Shown piece by piece: positions 1-11,230 of a stretch of DNA of 64,000 nt (the first letter of the stretch is position 1; every line of letters begins with the position of its first letter). Source of the stretch: Gari tellinella (taxonomy: Eukaryota > Mollusca > Bivalvia > Cardiida > Psammobiidae). Made by a program: the position numbers and the translations under genes. The notes under the pieces were generated by a model that was given only the letters and a program-made list of their open reading frames with translations, did not search any database and was not told the origin of the DNA. The DNA lies in NCBI GenBank assembly GCA_922989275.2, contig OV277862.1, positions 44,603,786 to 44,667,785 of the forward strand, given 5' to 3'.

Positions 1-256
1 GTTAAAGCATGCTTAATGTCTCAAACTTATCATTTGAAATAACCTTTCAATTTTAGTAAAATATTACAAACAAAATGACTTTTTCGTCTAAAACAGAAAT
101 CAGAAACGAATGGTTTTCTTGTTTTCCTCGAGCCCAAGCCAGTGCTAAATAGGTTAGACCATGGTTGCGCGCGAATAAACAACATAGTTCTCGGGGGCTA
201 TGCCCCCTCGAACTATGTCGTTTATTCGCTTGCAACCATGGTCTAACCTATACTTA
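1..256. repeat. Dispersed repeat with terminal hairpin, copy 1
   Basis: This stretch is almost identical to the one at 46035-46291, so it is a dispersed repeat. Its right part is a long inverted repeat: ATAGGTTAGACCATGGTTGC near 148 pairs with GCAACCATGGTCTAACCTAT near 231, around an inner palindrome centred on GGGGGCTATGCCCCC. The left edge may lie outside the window. No coding capacity is convincing; a 60-residue ORF here recurs in the second copy simply because the repeat recurs. Confidence 0.8.
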
Positions 257-266
257 TTAGATATAG

Positions 267-475
267 TACAGTAAAACCTCTCTATTACGACCACTAAAAA
301 GAAGGATTATTGTCTGTGTAAGCGACAAGTGACAGCTTAAAGCAATGTGAAAGTGAAACAGAAAGCTCCTGTAGGAGCTTTCTGTTTCACTTTTACATTG
401 CTTTAAGCAGACACCTGTCTTAAACAACTAATATTTGACACAATTTAGTGGTCGTAATTGAGAGGTTCTACTGTA
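267..475. mobile_element. MITE family C (CAGTAAAACCTCTC termini, TA target), full copy
   Basis: Terminal inverted repeats TACAGTAAAACCTCTCTATT and GAGAGGTTCTACTGTA are bounded by TA. The middle is a near-perfect beta hairpin, AGCTTAAAGCAATGTGAAAG paired with its complement around GCTCCTGTAGGAGC. TA duplication and short length fit a non-autonomous Tc1/mariner-like element; the superfamily is an inference. Other copies are at 28650, 30815, 33042 and 54084. Confidence 0.8.
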
Positions 476-1020
476 TTTGCAAAGTTTCACATACTTTCAT
501 TTACCAAGTACAATTTCATGTATTTAACGTTTATATCACGCGATTAAAGGAGATTGTTTAAAATGGAAAGTTCCTAGGATGGTAACCGATACGCACAATT
601 TCATTGAGTAAAGATGCTTGATTTATCGTACTTCGTTAAAAGCCACTAGGTACCGCACGAACTAGTAGCATATGTCCTTCGTCGCTAAGATTTGAGTAGA
701 CCTCTGCTGCAATCTGACCAATCAAAAAGCTTGAGAACCATTTCAAACTGAGCTCAACGCTGAATAAGCACACGAGGTAGAATTTACTATAGGATTTATA
801 TTAATATGCTAATTACAAAATACTAGTATTATACATTGTCTATAATTCAATCTGTTCAGATGCAGTTTACGTTTTCAACAACATGCATTCAATACAAGAT
901 GCCCCCCCCCCCAAAAAAAACAACAACAAAAAAAAAACAAGATAATTCGCTCACCTGAGGACATTGTAATTTGTACCCAAGTTGACTGGGCAAGACAACA
1001 TTTTAATATAACTATTAATG
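476..1020. other. No gene seen; low-complexity C/A tract
   Basis: No ORF or splice-consistent exon is recognisable. A run of ten C followed by A-rich sequence lies at about 902-940; such homopolymers are prone to sequencing length error. Confidence 0.5.
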
Positions 1021-1415
1021 GAGTTATCTTCCAGACAAGAAAACATGACAAAAGAGAATGTTGTTGCCAAGCTCATGGCCCTTATCCAAGACACATCCTC
1101 TTATCAAGCTATTTCCATTACCCGTAAATGATATTTATTTCACTAGCGTCATAAGAACTGGAGTTATTTTCCTGACAATAAAATATGACAAAGGGGAAAA
1201 ACAAAATATTGATGCCCTTGTGCATGGCATTTTCTCTCATCAGTTTCATTCCATACATAAAATTTCATTACAATAGCATCAGTAGAACTGGAGTTGTCTT
1301 CCTCACAAGAAAATATCACAAAGGGAAAAAACTCCAAAAAACAATGATGTCAGAGTTATGGCCTTTGCAAATGGCACTTCCTCTCATTTGGCTCTTTCCA
1401 AATAAGCAACTTCAT
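1021..1415. repeat. Degenerate tandem repeat, about 130-140 bp period
   Basis: Three related units begin near 1033, 1174 and 1304, each with a word like GACAAGAAAATATGAC preceded by ACTGGAGTTAT. A further related piece (GGAGTTATCTCCTGGACAAG) resumes after the MITE at about 1700, so the MITE appears to have landed inside this array. The small ORFs here are repeat sequence, not genes. Confidence 0.6.
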
Positions 1416-1668
1416 TTTACCCATTACCCCATAGCCTGTTTCTAGTTTTGAAAATAGGTGGCCACCTTAAGCAGGTTGAAAGTAAAGCAGAATGCACCTT
1501 AAGGCACACTCTGCTTTACTTTCAAACTGCTTTAAGCTACCATCTACTAGGATATATAAACTTATTTCTTATCTTACATTTTCATGACTGTATAAAGTGG
1601 AATTATTTTCTTCAGTGGAGGAATAAATTAAAGGCCTAAAAATGCATATTAATGGGGTAATGGGTTAA
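1416..1668. mobile_element. MITE family M1 (TTAACCCATTACCCC termini), full copy
   Basis: The ends are TTTACCCATTACCCCATA and GGGGTAATGGGTTAA. The centre is the beta hairpin (AGCAGGTTGAAAGTAAAGCA paired with its complement around GCACCTTAAGGCAC). TTAA at the outer ends suggests a piggyBac-type target duplication. This is the commonest repeat in the window. Confidence 0.8.
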
Positions 1669-1899
1669 CAAACATCAGTTTTTATGGGGGAATGGGTTAA
1701 ATTGGAGTTATCTCCTGGACAAGAAACGAGAGCATCGCAAACGGGTGCTGGACGCTTGACTTTCATATACTTGAGACGGCTACATTTTTCAAACTTAAAG
1801 AATGTGTATGGGTGTTAAATGCCCTATTGATCATAGAAGTTTGTAAGCAACAACAATTTAAAAATACTTGGACAGTCTACATTTTCCATTTAAATTAAG

Positions 1900-2620
1900 T
1901 AAACTTATTATAAGTCAAAAGAAGGACAATATCTTTGCCTGCTTTACCTGCCTTGTTGTAATGAGTTGCCGTTTTGAAACTAAACAAGTATCCAAATATA
2001 TTGGAAGTTTGAAATTAATGACTTTCTACAGTTACTGAATAATTTCATATACAAATTCTTTGTCAAACAAGGGCAATAACTATGCATTGACAAATCCCAT
2101 GGTTATCTGCTGTGTTGAAAGGGGATGCCCTTTTGAAACTGAACAAGTATTCAAAGTTTGAAGTTAATACCTATGGTAATTATTGAGAAATTTCAATTGA
2201 CAAGTTTTATGTAAATACAAACAAGGGCAATAACAAGTATTCAAAGTTTCAAGTTAATATCTTTCAAAGTTATTTAGATATGTTAATTTATAACGTTTAA
2301 GTAAATAAAACAGGGGCAATAACTCTGGATACACAAACCTCAGGGTTACCTGTCTTGTTGTAATGAGTTGCCCTTTTGATACTGAATAACTATTCAAAGT
2401 TTTAAGTTAATATCTTTCATAGTTATTTAGATATGTTAATTTTTAATTTTTAAGTAAATAAAACAAGGGCAATTACTCTGAAATGACAAATCCCAGGGTT
2501 ACCTGCCTTGTTGTAATGACTTTCCCTTCTGATACTGAACAACTATTCCAAGTTTCAAATGGATACCTTTGATAGTTATTGAGAAATCAACTCTTACAAA
2601 AACCTTAAGCAAAAAACTTA
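1900..2620. repeat. Tandem repeat, about 155 bp period, 'CAAGGGCAATAACT' type
   Basis: Units carry AAACAAGGGCAATAACTCTG, GGTTACCTGCCTTGTTGTAA and GAACAACTATTCAAAGTTT in the same order. TTACCTGCC-like words at about 1944, 2103, 2346 and 2499 give spacings of about 153-159 plus one longer gap. No ORF. Confidence 0.65.
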
Positions 2621-2930
2621 AACGATGCAGACGCTGACCGTCTGACGCAGACGCTGACACAGACTACAGGGTGATGACAATATTAGTTTATTGGCTACAT
2701 AGTACATTGTCACACCCATCTACCAAATTAGATTATCACTACCCAGCGGGCAAGGGACTCAATCCCCAAGGGGGTTTACTCTGTATAACGGAAGGTCCCA
2801 TTTAAACAATCTTAATAGAGGACCTGTAGATAATCGATTTTGCCAAATAAGCTCAGGTTCTCCTGATCTTTCATGTCCCAGGTCAAATTATCTGTAACTG
2901 TAAAAGTCATTCCACTAGCATCACATCTGT
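2620..2930. other. No gene seen
   Basis: Apart from a short GACGCAGACGCTGAC duplication at about 2625-2660, nothing is recognisable. Confidence 0.4.
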
Positions 2931-3607
2931 AAGTTGTAACGTCATTCTCCTGTATGAATGTTCCAGAGCTTGACTAAATAACTTTTCATTCAGCACTTTC
3001 CACATATATCAGACTTGAAAGATCTTTCCCCTGTATTGACTGTCGTATGCTTGATTAAGAATGAACTCCCAATAATTGTGCTAGTTTAAACAACTTTCCT
3101 GGTTAAAGTTTCCACATGTAAAGTCTCTCTACTGAATTATTTCTAATGTCCTTGGCTAAATGACATTTCTTACTTAGTAAAAGACGTTCAACATAATTAT
3201 ATATAACACTTGCAATGTTTTTCTATTATATATGAACTCCCATGTGATTGACTAAATGGCGTAAGAGAAATAAAACCTGTGCATACATATCAACCTTGTA
3301 AGGAACATTCCTGTATTAACCCATTACCCCATAGCCTGTTTATAGTATTGAAGATACATGACCACTAAAAGCAGGTTGAAAGTAAAGCAGAATGCGTCTT
3401 AATAGGGCGCATTCTGCTTTACTTTCAGCCTGCTATAAGCTAGAATATAAAAATATAAAACATATTTCTTAGAATACAAATTCATAGCTGTATAGATCTG
3501 ATCTCTTTCCTTCAAAGAAAGAATAAATTAAAGGCGTAAAAAGGCAAATTTATAGGGTAAAGGGTTAACTCTCATGTGCCTGACTAAAATAACTGTTGGT
3601 CACACTT
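2930..3607 (-). pseudogene. Decayed C2H2 zinc-finger array (3' continuation of the intact ORF)
   Basis: Read on the minus strand, this stretch still shows linker-like and finger-like words at the 84-bp spacing of the intact array (for example the complements of CTCCTGTATGAATG, CCACATATATCAGACTTGAA and TTGATTAAGAATGAACTCCC), but frames are broken and several conserved Cys/His codons are gone. The first break is directly after the intact ORF: the linker TGEQP is followed by TGA where the other fingers have a Tyr or His codon and then Lys-Cys. An M1 MITE splits the remains at 3316-3568. I infer that the ancestral protein had roughly four or five more fingers. Confidence 0.7.
3316..3568. mobile_element. 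MITE M1 inserted in the decayed zinc-finger array, TTAA duplicated
   Basis: The element runs from TTAACCCATTACCCCATA to ATAGGGTAAAGGGTTAA with the beta hairpin in the middle. Removing it and one TTAA rejoins CCTGTA-TTAA-CTCTCATGTG, which matches the linker word CCTGTATGAACTCTCATGTG repeated in the intact fingers. This gives direct evidence that the family targets and duplicates TTAA. Confidence 0.85.
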
Positions 3608-4378
3608 TCAAGGTTGCTCTCCTGTATGAACTCTCATGTGATTAACTAAACGACCTTTCCTACTAAAACACTTCCCACATATACCACACTTGTAACGTTT
3701 CTCCCCTGTATGAACTCTAGTGTGCCTGTCTAATCCCCCTTTTGAAGTAAACGACTTTTCACACTTATCACACTTGTAAGGTCGCTCTCCTGTATGAACT
3801 CTGATGTGCTTAACTAAAGTACCTTTCTCAGTAAAAGACAGCTCACACAGTTCGCACTTGTAAGGTCTCTCTCCTGTGTGAACTCTTATGTGCTTGACTA
3901 AAGTACTTTTCTCATTAAAAGACTTTCCACACATGTCACACTTGTTAGGTCTCTCACCTGTATGAACTCTCATGTGCATTACTAAATGACTTTTGTTCGT
4001 AAAAGACTGTTCGCACATATTACACTTGTGAGGTCTCTCTCCTGAATGAACTTTCATGTGCCTGATTAAATTACATTTCGCTGTAAAAGTCTGTTCACAC
4101 ATATCACACTTGTAAGGTCTCTCTCCTGTATGAACTCTCATGTGCTGTACCAAAGAACTTTTCTGAGTGAAATATCGTTCACACATCTCACACTTGTGAG
4201 GTCTCTCTCCAGTATGGGCTCTTATGTGTGTGTTTAAACTACTCTTCTTATTATATATCTTTTCACAAACATCACACTTGTAAGGTTTCTCGTCTTTATG
4301 TAGCCTATTGGGATCGACTGCTTTGTTCATTCTGACCAATGATTCTTCTTGTTCCTGCATTGACTGGTCTTCGTCCAT
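3608..4378 (-). CDS. C2H2 zinc-finger protein, eight fingers
   Basis: A 256-residue ORF with a 32-residue acidic leader followed by eight contiguous Cys2-His2 fingers. The first finger has C35, C38, H51 and H55, and each later finger starts 28 residues on. Linkers are TGERP-type (one SGERP, last TGEKR), the signature of tandem DNA-binding fingers of the Kruppel type, so a nuclear sequence-specific DNA-binding role is expected. No KRAB, BTB, SCAN or other accessory domain is visible. The ATG at the right end is preceded on the minus strand by an in-frame stop region (ATGAAATAATGG), so this may be a single-exon gene or the last exon of a longer one. The array stops at a TGA exactly where a ninth finger should continue, and finger-like remains follow downstream, so the protein looks recently shortened. 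The fingers themselves keep every zinc ligand, which suggests the ORF is still under constraint. Target and biological role cannot be told. Confidence 0.85.
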   Translation of the reverse strand: MDEDQSMQEQEESLVRMNKAVDPNRLHKDEKPYKCDVCEKIYNKKSSLNTHIRAHTGERPHKCEMCERYFTQKSSLVQHMRVHTGERPYKCDMCEQTFTAKCNLIRHMKVHSGERPHKCNMCEQSFTNKSHLVMHMRVHTGERPNKCDMCGKSFNEKSTLVKHIRVHTGERPYKCELCELSFTEKGTLVKHIRVHTGERPYKCDKCEKSFTSKGGLDRHTRVHTGEKRYKCGICGKCFSRKGRLVNHMRVHTGEQP

Positions 4379-4379
4379 T

Positions 4380-6290
4380 ATTTCATCTTTAAATTAGAAA
4401 TATTTAGTTTAAGTGTGGGTTATTTAGTTTGGCAATATGATTCTTTCTAAGTTAGCAGATAGGTTGGCATTAGTTATCTAGAGTGTTTAAACATGGATGT
4501 ACACTGTACAGTGTGTCGCCATGATAGATTCCTGAATCCTTTAAGCGTTGTCAGAAGACAGTGTTCTTGGCAATTGTGATGATTGATAGTAAAGCTTGAC
4601 ATATAAAAATACTTTTTTTTAAGCTTAATTCAAAGTTTATGATCCCATATAATTAATAACGACTATGGGAATGAATTGATGGACCAATTTTCCATCTAGA
4701 AATGTTAATAGTAAAACGGTACCCTGGTCAGTTTTCACCTGCAGTTACGACGTAGAGAGTAATGATATAGCTACTATAAAGTTTTTATTTTTAAGCAGGT
4801 TGGTTTTGCTATACAAAGTCTTAACCTATAACCTATAGTGACTCCTTTTGTATAATTTATTACTGTACTTCACGGCTTGGCATAGTTTTTGTATTAAAAC
4901 TGTAGGGTGGGCCGTTTTGACCCGGTGTCGTTTTGACTCAGGGGCTGTTTTGACTATGTAGGAGGGTGACTTCAAGGGGCCAATTTGCTTGCTCAGATAA
5001 CTTGGACAAATGGCCCTTTAAACTTGGCCTTAGACCTAAGTTAGTAGATCGTCCGTTAACATTTTGTTTGTCTTTAGTTTTTTCGGAAAACTATCAAAAT
5101 GATATTTAATTAATTAAACTTCACACAAATGAAATTTGCATCAAAATCTAAAGCTGGGAAGAGTTTGGTGTTTATTTGATTTGTTGTTACAGAGTTATCT
5201 GCCCTTGATGTACTTAAATATGCTAAACAAGGGCCATTATGGTCCTATATCGCTCACCTGGTACACCATGTTAAACTTGACTTTAAGTGAGATGGAGTAT
5301 AACCACTGTATACACTGAAGATCTCAGTTTTATTGCAGATTATTTGCAGCATTTAGGAACATTTTTTCTTGTGGTTGGTGTTAATTTCACGGGTATAGTA
5401 ATTTTTACATGTATATCATTTGATCGCTTAGTACATCACATTAAGAAAATGATGTATATACAAAGTAGCTCTTTCCAAATTTTTAATGAATTCCAAACAT
5501 AATGTTTTAATTGATAATTACATGTATTGTTTAAAACAGGCTCCTTAATGTTACACCCAATCTGACAGTCACATTAATCCAATCAAAAGTTGTGTATGAG
5601 GTTCCTAAATTAATCTGATCATATCACTAAACAAGGGCCACTATGGCCCTGATATCGCTCACCTGAATATGTGACCCTCCTCCAGCGTTTTTGGGGGGAC
5701 GTGTTCCCAATTGAAAACAAGGGCTTTTTTCCCAAAATGAGCATTTCATGGCATGATTTTTTTCCCAAAATGAACCTTTTACGACTCAATTATTTTCCAA
5801 AATCAAGTTTATTACGCCCATTTTAGGTCTTAAGACTCTTATTTTCCCAAATGGAGGGGTACCAACTAATTCCCAAAGTGGTGAAAAAACCACTATCCTC
5901 GCTCAACGGGCCCTACTGGGTGAGACCGTCATTTGGAGAAAAATGACATCAAAATTAATTGCAAAATCTGGTAGTGGTCTCTTGAATACATTTTTCAGTA
6001 TCTGTTAAAATGCTGGTGAATAACTGAAAAACAGCAAAACACATTAATATCCAATCCTCAGTACTTCAAATTCATACAAAATGCAATAAACAGTACACTT
6101 TTTATCATTTCCCAGTATTCTAATCATAACTAACCATCGCCCTTAGCACCAATGTACAGCACACCCGCACACACCCCTCAGCGTGGATGTCTGAGAGGAT
6201 TTTGCTGAGTAAACCAGTTGAAGTTGAAGTAACTGACCATAGTTTTTTTTTCACCATATTTCGATAACCTATGTGGCTCAAAATTTGGGT
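4380..6290. other. No gene seen; repeat fragments
   Basis: No coding signal. Two minus-strand ends of the tandem-core element type (AAACAAGGGCCATTATGG and ATCGCTCACCTGG at 5228-5265; a similar pair at 5630-5670) are present. A run of TCCCAAAATGA-like words fills 5715-5880. The segment at 4905-4965 (GGGCCGTTTTGACCCGG and repeats of GTTTTGAC) resembles the inverse of 8690-8745. Confidence 0.4.
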
Positions 6291-6304
6291 GTGGGTAAAA
6301 TACT

Positions 6305-7850
6305 GACCGTTTTACTGACCAATTCAAGTTTTAGAAGGGTTATGGTCAAAGCGTACCATGGTCGAAGCGTACCGAGTCAAAGCGTACCATTTTTGGTCGA
6401 AGCGTACCACATATAGGATTATATAGGGGGAAAAATTATTAGTTATTAGGTGATAAATTATTGTTTTTCACACATAATATACCTTTTAGTATCGTAATTA
6501 GTGTATTTTACATACGCCTACATAGTTTTCATCCATAAACCACATATATGTGGGGATTTGGTAGTTATTAGCAAATCGATAATGTGCCTAAACAGTTGCT
6601 ATACGTTGTCATAAGTTCTCACTCAAGTATCGAAAATATTGATATGAGTGTCAACAATTGTGTGGTGTGGATCCTAATCACATCCCATAGTGTCCTGATC
6701 CTGATCATAACTGCATGCAATAAACGTCAAAATTTAGTTCTCTATAGATACCGTTGTTCAATTCTGACATTAATGGCTTTGTAAATGCATGTTGCTAAGT
6801 TTCTAACTTGCTGACTGTTTTGATGAATTGATAAGAAATAATCAGATTTTCAAGAGCTGTTTCCAAGTTGTTTTTTCCACCTACCAGCCTATATTTTTAA
6901 AGCAGTCAAACAGTTTGGATTTTGAACAGACGTCAGTATGTGGTTACTTCTGATCTAGATCAAAACTTTTTGCGAATAATAATAACTTTAAACAATATGA
7001 ATTAGATAACGGTTAAACAGACAAATGTAATCTTCACAGGTACACTGTTTGTTAATGGCAAGTTTTTTTTACCTTATCAGACGCGTGGCGCAAAAGTGTG
7101 CCGCACGCGAATGACAGGCGACTTATAACCGTAATTGTTTGATTGCAATTTGCATTAAAGGTGCTAATCTTCTGCTTTATTTTGTGGTTGTAAAGGTTAA
7201 TCTCTTTATTACGAGGTACACTGGTCATTTAACAGCGTTGATCATTATCAGACACGTAACGCGGTGATCAGGATCCAAACGTTTTTCTGATGTTAACAAA
7301 CATATAAATAGACTTTGAGAAATAAAAGTAATCATTATAGTAATCATTATAGATCGGTTTCCAACGGTTGAACCTGTATTAAATACAGTTATAATCTCAC
7401 AGGTTTTATACCTGATCAGATGTCACGCTACGACAAGGATCCATATTTCGGATTTATTAGGATTTATTAAGAATCATTTAACACAGTAGAGGTCAGTAGA
7501 TACATTCACATTGTGCGTCCCAAAGACAGTCGCGTAAAAACTAACTAACCCTTAACCTGTTTATTTTCTCTCCAAAAGGAGTTACCTGATCTGGGTCTAC
7601 TCTGTTTGCAAATTGTATCCAGTTTTATCAATACAATAGGAAATCTGAATCACATAAAAAAAAATCAAGGTTTTAGATTCTATATGCAAACTCTTTAAGT
7701 CTTTTGTAATTGCTTGATGAATGATCATTTAAGTAAACATTGATAAGAATCCATCAATTAAAACAATCAATTTAAAATTTCAAAATTGAAATTTAAAAAA
7801 AAAAAAATTATTAGAAAGATAAATTACTGGTCAGTAAAACGGTCAGTCTC
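6305..7850. mobile_element. Candidate TIR element, about 1.5 kb, no ORF
   Basis: ACTGACCGTTTTACTGACCA near 6303 is matched by its reverse complement near 7828-7848 (TGGTCAGTAAAACGGTCAG). Nothing between them codes for a transposase. The interior is AT-rich with degenerate pairs of ATCAGA..GCG words. A target duplication was not identified, so the exact ends are uncertain. Confidence 0.5.
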
Positions 7851-7854
7851 ATTT

Positions 7855-9200
7855 CAGTATGAATAGTTGGATGATTGATAATATTGAAAAGGTCTGATTG
7901 ATTCACAGTTTTTCAATTCTTTCAAGTACAGAACAATGTATATGGGAGAGGGGCGTATATTTTTCAACTTGTAATATGTCGGCTGAAAATTTGTACCCTT
8001 ACTGAGAGAATAATTGGCAAAATTATCTGATTGGCCGGTGTTACGTGTTCTAGATAGCAGGACGAATCGTTTGAAGACGAATCGTCCCGTGTACGAGATA
8101 CGATTCAAAACATGCCTCAAACCTGGATTCTGTAAACCCGATTTTTATGCTCAAATTGTAAAAGTCTCTCTCCTTGCCCAGCATGTTAATGCGGGATAGA
8201 TTGAGTTGCAGAAGACAATTAATTACCATGATAAACACTTACCGTTGCACCGTGACAATCCGGAGGATAGCGCCATTTTGAATTTTTTGAAGGACTAGTC
8301 CATTGTGGGGTTTTTAAAAAAATATGTAGTAGAGTTGGGTCTCAGTTTATATGTTATTATATGCACTTTATGTTCGATATTTATGATAAATCAACTTCTT
8401 GTAAATTGGACTGATTTTTAAAAATATATCTTAAGTTCCGAGTGCCTCAAAATGCTCAACCTGAAAATGACTGATCCCGTTTTTCAAGGGAGATCAATCA
8501 CACATACTACTTAATTGGATGATGGATTCGATTTACAAACGTGTATCAAAAACAGTTGAAGTTTGTTCTGAACCAATAACACAGGTATACATAATTGTTC
8601 AGTTCTCCGTTTTCAGGTTAGGCACAGTAGATATCCGAAAATAATTAAATATTGGTTACTTTAAAATTAAAAAGATAATCAAATGGGTCAACACGCCCCA
8701 AGTCAACACGTTACTTTGTCAAAACGGCTCATCCTTTGTTAGTCCACTCTGTGTATACTAGTTAGAGACAGCGAGCTAATTATTTGCTTCAGGCGCTGTC
8801 CTCACACACTGAGACGGTCACGGCACCTGTCACAAATGGGTTCATTGATGAGACTAACCCTTGGTATACGTCGTAGAATCCAAAAGGTTTTAACAGGTCG
8901 GATCAGAGACATACAGAGAGGGATTCCCAGGTACGGTGAATCTCGCTAACGAGATCGTTGAGCGAGAGTTGACCGGGTAAACGCGAGAACAGATGCTCAA
9001 GATAAGCGTCAGTGGATACGACGCAGCGCTCACCAAAAATCGATATCCAAGCGTCTGGACCGACCTCGATTACCTGGATGAATCGCATGTCAAGCGTCTA
9101 GGGAAATCATTTATCCGAGTGACAGACGATAGAGATTTCGGGTTGGATACAAAAAGTAATAACTGCCTATGATTTCCATATGCAATTAGTACAGTGATTT
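7855..9200. other. No gene seen
   Basis: No homologous ORF is recognised. The sub-stretch 8870-9120 is noticeably richer in G+C than its surroundings and holds a 61-codon minus-strand ORF with no recognisable motif. 8690-8745 looks like an inverted copy of 4905-4965 (AGTCAACACG, GTCAAAACGG). Confidence 0.4.
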
Positions 9201-9214
9201 TTCATACCTTTATA

Positions 9215-9775
9215 TGATTCCTCGACTACAGACAATTCTTCCACTTTATAGTCTTGAAAAGTACCATAAGAAATTGTGTTTTAATCTTAGTAGATCTAAA
9301 TTGTAGATTAAAGCAGATTTTTTTTTTTGAATTCGGTTGCTTCTCAATATCGCATTTGGATCCAAACTGTTGCTGAACTCTTAGCACGGTCAGCTTTGAT
9401 TCCGATCTGGGTTCTAACTGTTTGTCAGTCACTCTTATGAGTCAATGTTTCTTTCCAAAGAACTTTTCAATACATTAAAATATATCGTTTGGATCTTAAT
9501 CAATCACAGAGTTTCTCAATATCTCATTTGGATCCAAACTGTTGCTGACCTTTAAGTACAGTCAGTTTGGATTCCGATCTGGGTCCTAACTGTAAATGCC
9601 AGTCTCTCGTATGGATCAAAGTTTCTTCAATGAGCTTTTCAATACATTAAAACCCTAGTTTGGATCTTTCAATCACAGAGTTTCTCAATATCTCAGTTGG
9701 ATCCAAACTGTTGCTATACTTTTTGCACAGTCATTGACATGCCAAATGTGGATTATCAATTTATCATCTAGCATT
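9215..9775. repeat. Tandem repeat, about 170 bp period, about three units
   Basis: TTTCTCAATATC.CA.TTGG starts recur at about 9341, 9512 and 9681, giving periods of about 169-171. Each unit contains TTGGATCCAAACTGTTGCT, then a GATCTGGGT.CTAACTGT word, then TTTTCAATACATTAAAA. These words resemble the arms of the alpha hairpin cassette found elsewhere in the window. Confidence 0.7.
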
Positions 9776-11230
9776 TAGACTCGCAATGTCTGATTAAGAT
9801 CCAAACTAGGGTTTTATTGTCTGCTGAACAAAGTATTTAATATTCTGATCTGGGTCAAAACTGGACACTCTAGATAACGTGACCCGAGTGTTCATTTATT
9901 GTATTAATGTCGTTTTTTATTAATCGTTTTATATCTTGAGCTAATATAAAGATCTATAAAAATCATAATCGAAACTGATTCAGAATATATTTCGGCAGGC
10001 AGCTTTGATCTAGATCTAATTTCATGCTGACATTCATCATCAACCACTAATCAATTAAGCTGCCACGCAAATTGTACACTATGAACCGGAAATGTTTAAA
10101 CACAACCCCTTTTCTGCCTAAGACCCCCTCTGTGAAGAAGCTTGAGGCCTGCAGGGCATAAAGATCCATATTACGTAATCTAAGTAGCCGCACTTGTCAA
10201 ACAGGGTTGTGATTTCAAACACAGGCTAGCTACTTAAATATGCCATTACACGCCATGAGCCTTTAACCCTTTACCCCATAGCCTGTTTATACTTCTGAAA
10301 AAATGTGACCACTTAAGACAGGTTGAAAGTACTTTCAGCCTGCTTTAAGCTTTTATCTGCTAAAATACAGAAAGTATTTCATATGATTTTTATTTGTGAC
10401 AGTATAATATTGAAACTAATTTCTTCAGTATATGAAGGAATTAAGTAAAGGCGTTAAAAGGCGTATTTATGGGGGTTAAATCGATCTAAAGCCAAGATCT
10501 AAAAATAAAAAAAGAAGAAGATTAGACACTTCTAGCTCTTAGTGGTTTTGTATAGATCTAGATCTACGCTACGTGTACGCTGCTTAAAGTCAAGAGTCTA
10601 CCATAAAACTCGAATTTAAATCTTAAATTAAAATTCATTTAGGCCTATCTAAAAGTTGTTTTAATTTTATTTTTTCGACAGAAATGACAAGTGTAAAGCT
10701 ACACCTAGAAATTAAACGATAAAACTAGATCCAACTAAAATCGGTTTTGGACTAAAGTAAGATCGCTCTATCAGATCGGGATCTAGAGAATCGCGATGAT
10801 TAAATTAAGAAAGAAAAACGATCTAGATCTATCCGTACAATATGTAGATCTAGTGATGTTTATTTATTTTTTTTCATTTAGAATTTCTGTAACGTTGAAT
10901 TCTTAAACCGAGACGAACCAGGTAGAAAATGCTGATTTGTAAACGAGTTGGTAGATCTAAGCCAGTTCAATATTTAGGTCTAGATCAGCACAATATCGCT
11001 CTGATTATCAGATTATTTTTATCGTAGATCTAGATCTAATAATTATATATATATATAATCATCATACCCGATGATTAAATCAAGGTATTATGGATGTCGC
11101 CATAACAAACTTATGTATAGAATTTGGAAATAATTATCACTGCTTCTTTATTATTTTCCGCAGTTATTAAACACTACCACAGTTCTTAAAAGACGCGTCA
11201 TTTTCGAGTTTTGACAGTTAGAAGTAAGAA
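9775..11230. other. No gene; GATCTAGATC-rich stretch
   Basis: The palindromic word GATCTAGATCT or close variants occur near 10008, 10556, 10812, 10846, 10977 and 11028, far above what the base composition would give. A short (AT)n tract lies at 11042-11060. One MITE is at 10263-10479. No coding signal. Confidence 0.5.
10263..10479. mobile_element. MITE M1, copy with shortened hairpin
   Basis: The ends are TTAACCCTTTACCCCATA and TTTATGGGGGTTAA. The beta hairpin is reduced to ACAGGTTGAAAGT followed directly by ACTTTCAGCCTGCTTTAAGC, so the apex (about 30 bp) is deleted symmetrically. This looks like cruciform or slippage loss of the palindrome tip. Confidence 0.75.

Noticed and set aside
8903..9088. 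G+C-richer 61-codon minus-strand ORF
   Set aside because: No homology recognised, no splice signals and a single short frame; noted only as a composition anomaly.
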